A DNA stretch of 9,117 nt, taken from positions 1 through 9,117 of the forward strand of contig CADBXQ010000020.1 of NCBI GenBank assembly GCA_902798675.1. The letters run 5' to 3'. Of this stretch, positions 5,783-9,117 are shown one piece after another. A model generated the notes under the pieces. It ran no database searches. It saw only the letters and a list, made by a program, of their open reading frames with translations, and was not told the origin of the DNA. This DNA comes from Oscillospiraceae bacterium (GTDB taxonomy: Bacteria; Bacillota; Clostridia; Oscillospirales; Ruminococcaceae). The position numbers were made by a program, and so were the translations under genes. Position 1 is the first letter of the stretch, and every line of letters starts with the position of its first letter.

Positions 5783-5825
5783 AATAGTGAGTTAGTTGAT
5801 TTTATATTACTGGGAGGATATTTTT

Positions 5826-6566
5826 ATGCCTAAAATTTATTTGAGTCCATCAACGCAGGAAGCAAATTTGTATGTTGACGGAGGGACGGAAGAGGAAGTT
5901 ATGAACCAATTGGCGGACATTTTAGAGCCATATTTAAACTCAAATGGGATCAGATATAAACGCAACACGCCCCAGATGACGGCGGCTTCTTCGATTCGAG
6001 AGTCAAACGAGGGAGATTATGACCTGCATTTGGCTCTCCATTCCAACGCGGCTCCGGAGCAAAGCGCGGGTCAAATAAAAGGGACACAAGTCTATTATTC
6101 TCCATATAGTGAAAATGGAAAGAAAATAGCTGATATTTTAGTTGAATATTTTAAAAAAATCTATCCAGATCCAAACTTGGTTCGCGCAATACCCACGACA
6201 AACTTGGGGGAGGTTGGGAAGACTCGCGCGCCCGGAATTTTAATTGAAACCGCATATCACGACAACTTGGAGGACGCCCAGTGGATCAAGGGAAACTTGG
6301 ATCAAATAGCAAAAACCATAGCCCAAGCGCTGACCGACTATTTTGGGATGTCCTTCACAGGAACCTCTGCCCCATATCCCGGAATCGTCAACCTACGAAG
6401 CGGAAATTTAAATTTGCGAGATAAATCAACAACAAATTCCAAAATCATCGGCCTGCTTTCAAATGGAGATCAAATTATGATTCTTGGGCGCCATGGAGAT
6501 TGGTATGCTGTTCAAACGCCTATGGGAGTTGGGTTTGTTTTTGCTGATTACATCCAGTCATATTGA
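5826..6566 (+). CDS. N-acetylmuramoyl-L-alanine amidase (Amidase_3 type) with C-terminal SH3 domain
   Basis: This is a probable zinc amidase that cuts the bond between N-acetylmuramic acid and the stem peptide of peptidoglycan. The 246-residue protein has an Amidase_3 domain at about 3-175, then a bacterial SH3 domain at about 186-244, with NLNLRDKSTTNSKIIGLL and a GDWYAVQ motif, likely for wall binding. In the amidase domain, Glu22 in GGTEEEVM and His72 in ALHSNAAPE fit two zinc ligands, and Glu141 in GILIETAYHDN fits the catalytic Glu. The usual first ligand, the His of an N-terminal PGHGG-like motif, is missing: the protein begins KIYLSPSTQEANLY. There is no signal peptide, so release would need mother-cell lysis, a holin or another route, as with sporulation or phage lysins. 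The ATG at 5826 has GGGAGGA 7 nt upstream; an in-frame TTG at 5796 lies 5' of it. Its stop is 1 nt from that of ppk. Confidence 0.85.
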   Translation: MPKIYLSPSTQEANLYVDGGTEEEVMNQLADILEPYLNSNGIRYKRNTPQMTAASSIRESNEGDYDLHLALHSNAAPEQSAGQIKGTQVYYSPYSENGKKIADILVEYFKKIYPDPNLVRAIPTTNLGEVGKTRAPGILIETAYHDNLEDAQWIKGNLDQIAKTIAQALTDYFGMSFTGTSAPYPGIVNLRSGNLNLRDKSTTNSKIIGLLSNGDQIMILGRHGDWYAVQTPMGVGFVFADYIQSY

Positions 6567-6567
6567 G

Positions 6568-8739
6568 TTATTTTTTAAACATATCTATTATTTTATTTTT
6601 AATTTGATATATCAGATTCTTGCGCTGGAGCGGCTCTTTATTCAAAAAAGATTGAGCTTGGTCTAAAAAATAAGCCTGGCTATCAACGTCTGGGGCGTCT
6701 TGAGCTTTAAAAATTTTTTTCAGTTCACCGTTTGGCGCGATTTTTCTTGCTTTAACATTGTCGTTATTTATAACATCAACTATGTCTAAAATTTGACTCT
6801 TTATTGTTTTTTCGAATATTGGGACTAAAATTTCAACTCTTTTTTCTGTGTTTCTTGTCATCATGTCTGCCGATCCTATATATATTTTAACGTCATCCAC
6901 GCCTTTGCCAAAGCAATATATTCTGGGGTGTTCTAAAAATCTTCCAACTATACTGGTTATTTGGATGTTTGCAGTTTTTTTTCGAATTCCAGGCAGCAGG
7001 CAGCATATTCCGCGTATGTTTAGCTTGATTTTAACGCCAGCTTCAGAAGCTTCGGAGAGCTTGTTTATTATGTCTATGTCAGTCAAGGAGTTCATTTTCA
7101 TAAATATATTTCCGGCTTTGCCTCGAGATATTTCGCCGTCTATCAGCGCCAATATCTTATTTTTGAGGCTGTTTGGGGAAACAAGCAAGCGTTCATATTC
7201 TCCGTGAAGGTTGGATATCGACATATTTTGGAAAAATAAACAGGCGTCTTCCCCGATTGATCGATTCGCCGTCATGAGCGACAAATCTGTGTATATTTTC
7301 GCGGTTTGTTCGTTATAGTTTCCCGTTCCGATTTGAGTGATATATTGGATTTTACTCTTATCTTTTCTTGTTATGAGACATATTTTAGAGTGAACCTTAT
7401 ATCCTTCAAAACCATATAAAATTTTACACCCGGATTCCTCCAGCTCATTGCTCCATTTTATATTGCTCTCTTCGTCAAATCTTGCGCGCAATTCAATTAA
7501 AACAACAACCTCTTTTTTATTTTCGACAGCAAGCTTTAAATAATCAACCAATTTGGAATTATTCGCCAGTCGATATATTGTTATTTTTATGGATATGACG
7601 TTTGGATCAAGCGCCGCGTCCCGAATTAAGCTAATAAAACTGTCCATTTTGTGGTATGGGTAAAATAAGAGTATGTCATTTTTAATCACCTGCCTAATCA
7701 TATTTTCGTTTGGGTTGATAAAATAAGGAGTTACTGGAGAAAAAGGCTCATATGACAAAATTTTTCTTGTTGATTTTGATATTTTATCACCAAGCGAAAA
7801 AACATATTTCATTGAAAGAGGCGATCTAGACCTAAAAACCCTTTGCTTTTTTAACTTCAGATTTCGACACAAAAAGTTTAGCATTTCTGATGATATATCG
7901 TTATAAAATTCCAGCCTGACCGGTTGAAGCCTGGCTCGAGTTTTTAAAACTTTTTTGACGTGATGCCTATAGTCGTCTTCAATGTCATATTGCTCATCGT
8001 CTGGGTTAATATCGGCATTTCTTGTAACCCGTATTATTGATTTTTTCGTCATTTCATACATCGAAAATTGTTGATGGACAAATTGAAATAATATGTTTTC
8101 TGTTAATATATATCTTAGGGAAGTTGTTTTAGACAGAGTCAAAATTTTAGGAATCATGTTGGGAATAGCGAGTATACCATAAAATATATCTTTGGATTTG
8201 GATTTTAATTGCGTTATTATGTATAACTCATTGTTTAGCAGGTGGGGGAAGGGGTGGCGAACATCTATAATTTGGGGGGACAAAACCGGCTTTATATACT
8301 CATTGTAATATATTTTGGCGAGATCCTTTTCTTTTTTAGACAATTCTTGATAATTCAAATTATAGATGTCGTGATGGCGAAGTTCGCTTTCAAGCCTGGA
8401 AAAAACTTTATATCTTTTTTCATATAGGCTCGGAACCGCTTGGAATATTTTGCTCAACTGTTCTGAGGGAGTTTGGCCGGTTTTATTGTCAATCGGCGGT
8501 TGTTTCAGCAAGGAAAGATCGGTTAAGCTCCCAACCCGAACCATAAAAAACTCGTCCAGGTTGCTTGTGAAAATAGATATAAACTTGAGCCTCTCCAAAA
8601 GAGGAACAGTTTGATCAGCAGCCTCGTCCAAAACCCGCTCGTTGAATCTAAGCCAGGAGATTTCCCTGTTTTGAGTGTAGAGCGTGTTTTGTATAAAGGT
8701 TTTTTTGGGACCATATTGAATTTTTCCATATCTTGACAT
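6568..8739 (-). CDS. ppk: Polyphosphate kinase 1
   Basis: Ppk1 reversibly transfers the terminal phosphate of ATP to growing inorganic polyphosphate. The 723-residue protein is of family length and all four domains can be followed. The N-terminal domain starts with NREISWLRFNERVLDEA at 24-40 and SNLDEFFMVRVG at 59-70. The head domain contains RHPFPHLLNNELY at 161-173. The two C-terminal phospholipase-D-like domains follow, with the autophosphorylated His450 in GYKVHSKICLI and the second catalytic His604 in RFLEHPRIYCF. IELRARFDEESNIKW, IGTGNYNEQTA and YIGSADMMTRN are also present. I chose the ATG at 8737-8739 because GGTGG lies 5 nt upstream; two in-frame GTGs upstream overlap that site and lack their own. 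The upstream gene is htpG in the same direction, 135 nt away, so co-transcription is possible. Confidence 0.96.
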   Translation of the reverse strand: MSRYGKIQYGPKKTFIQNTLYTQNREISWLRFNERVLDEAADQTVPLLERLKFISIFTSNLDEFFMVRVGSLTDLSLLKQPPIDNKTGQTPSEQLSKIFQAVPSLYEKRYKVFSRLESELRHHDIYNLNYQELSKKEKDLAKIYYNEYIKPVLSPQIIDVRHPFPHLLNNELYIITQLKSKSKDIFYGILAIPNMIPKILTLSKTTSLRYILTENILFQFVHQQFSMYEMTKKSIIRVTRNADINPDDEQYDIEDDYRHHVKKVLKTRARLQPVRLEFYNDISSEMLNFLCRNLKLKKQRVFRSRSPLSMKYVFSLGDKISKSTRKILSYEPFSPVTPYFINPNENMIRQVIKNDILLFYPYHKMDSFISLIRDAALDPNVISIKITIYRLANNSKLVDYLKLAVENKKEVVVLIELRARFDEESNIKWSNELEESGCKILYGFEGYKVHSKICLITRKDKSKIQYITQIGTGNYNEQTAKIYTDLSLMTANRSIGEDACLFFQNMSISNLHGEYERLLVSPNSLKNKILALIDGEISRGKAGNIFMKMNSLTDIDIINKLSEASEAGVKIKLNIRGICCLLPGIRKKTANIQITSIVGRFLEHPRIYCFGKGVDDVKIYIGSADMMTRNTEKRVEILVPIFEKTIKSQILDIVDVINNDNVKARKIAPNGELKKIFKAQDAPDVDSQAYFLDQAQSFLNKEPLQRKNLIYQIKNKIIDMFKK

Positions 8740-8874
8740 ATTAACCACCACAAAATTTAATATATAAGGTTTACCACATAATTAATTATACATCGCAAAG
8801 ATTAACAGAAAATAAATCAAACCAATCGCAAATTTTTTATTAAATTAAGGTGATTCCAACTAAAAAAACAAAGT

Positions 8875-9117
8875 CTATTGGGCCATGATTTTTGAAATTT
8901 TATTTCCAAATTCAACCGGATCCTCGGGCGCAATCCCCTCGATTAAAGCCGCTTGAACATATAGCAACTCGGAATATTCTTTTAGCTTTTCCTTGTTTGA
9001 GCGCTCAAGCTCGCAAAGTTTCTCAAATATGGGGTGATTTGGGTTGATTTCCAAAACCCTTTGAGCTTTAACCTTGTGGTCGGCTGCTGGCATGGAGTTT
9101 AAAACTTTTTCCATCTC
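8875..9117 (-). CDS. htpG: Chaperone protein HtpG (Hsp90), C-terminal end (truncated by window edge)
   Basis: HtpG is the bacterial Hsp90, an ATP-driven cytosolic dimeric chaperone. Only the last 80 codons are in the window, ending in TAG at 8875-8877; the frame is open to the right edge, so the start lies outside. The visible part is the end of the C-terminal dimerisation domain: KAQRVLEINPNHPIFEKL near the start, a charged helix, then KLKEYSELLYVQAALIEG and EDPVEFGNKISKIM, all typical of HtpG. The ATPase and middle domains cannot be seen. The gene reads towards ppk. I found no hairpin terminator in the 135-nt gap before ppk. Confidence 0.93.
   Translation of the reverse strand, partial: EMEKVLNSMPAADHKVKAQRVLEINPNHPIFEKLCELERSNKEKLKEYSELLYVQAALIEGIAPEDPVEFGNKISKIMAQ

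Larger units (their letters stand above)
5365..5825. other. 461-bp divergent spacer between dat and the amidase gene
   Basis: This spacer contains the dat promoter on the minus strand, the candidate small gene 5509-5667 and the candidate amidase promoter at 5754-5782. Most of it is very AT-rich, but about 5530-5580 is locally richer in GC, unlike ordinary spacer sequence. I see no hairpin terminator, tRNA, riboswitch-like fold or mobile-element end in it. Confidence 0.6.

Overview
This looks like chromosome of an AT-rich, endospore-forming member of the Firmicutes, most likely in the Clostridia. The main evidence is a full-length sporulation sigma factor G, strong GGAGG-type ribosome binding sites, sigma-A-like promoters, an NrdR repressor, a Bacillus-type D-amino acid aminotransferase, a coupled DUF421/DUF4363 membrane pair, and a small amidase with an SH3 domain. 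I see no transposase, phage module, CRISPR array, tRNA or rRNA. Nothing suggests recent transfer of the window as a whole.

Layout, left to right. The C-terminal 269 codons of an aconitase (+) run into the stop codon of sigG (-); the two stops share the palindrome CTAG. A 180-bp divergent spacer separates sigG from a ROK-family sugar kinase, probably glucokinase (+), which carries a ten-G run inside its coding sequence. Next is nrdR (+) behind a clear sigma-A-type promoter. nrdR converges, with a 4-nt gap, on a two-gene minus-strand operon of a DUF421 membrane protein and a DUF4363 protein (ATGA overlap). Upstream of that operon, a terminator for the D-amino acid aminotransferase gene dat (-) appears to contain the -35 box of the DUF421 promoter. 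A 461-bp spacer between dat and a divergent amidase gene holds the two promoters and a possible 52-codon minus-strand gene. The amidase (+) converges, with a 1-nt gap, on a complete polyphosphate kinase gene ppk (-). The window ends inside htpG (-), of which the last 80 codons are present.

How the genes relate. Most are housekeeping genes in short transcription units rather than one pathway: TCA cycle (aconitase), sugar phosphorylation (ROK kinase), control of ribonucleotide reductase (NrdR), D-amino acid supply for peptidoglycan (Dat), wall hydrolysis (amidase), phosphate and stress physiology (Ppk, HtpG). SigG gives a sporulation context, and the signal-less amidase and the DUF421 protein could belong to it, but that is inference. 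All three convergent gene pairs meet stop-to-stop, with -4, 4 and 1 nt between them and no hairpin terminator. No clear new multi-gene system is visible. The best leads are the possible ribosome-site-masking structure in the sigG leader, the promoter nested in the dat terminator, the G10 tract, the altered zinc site of the amidase and the unannotated small reading frame upstream of dat.
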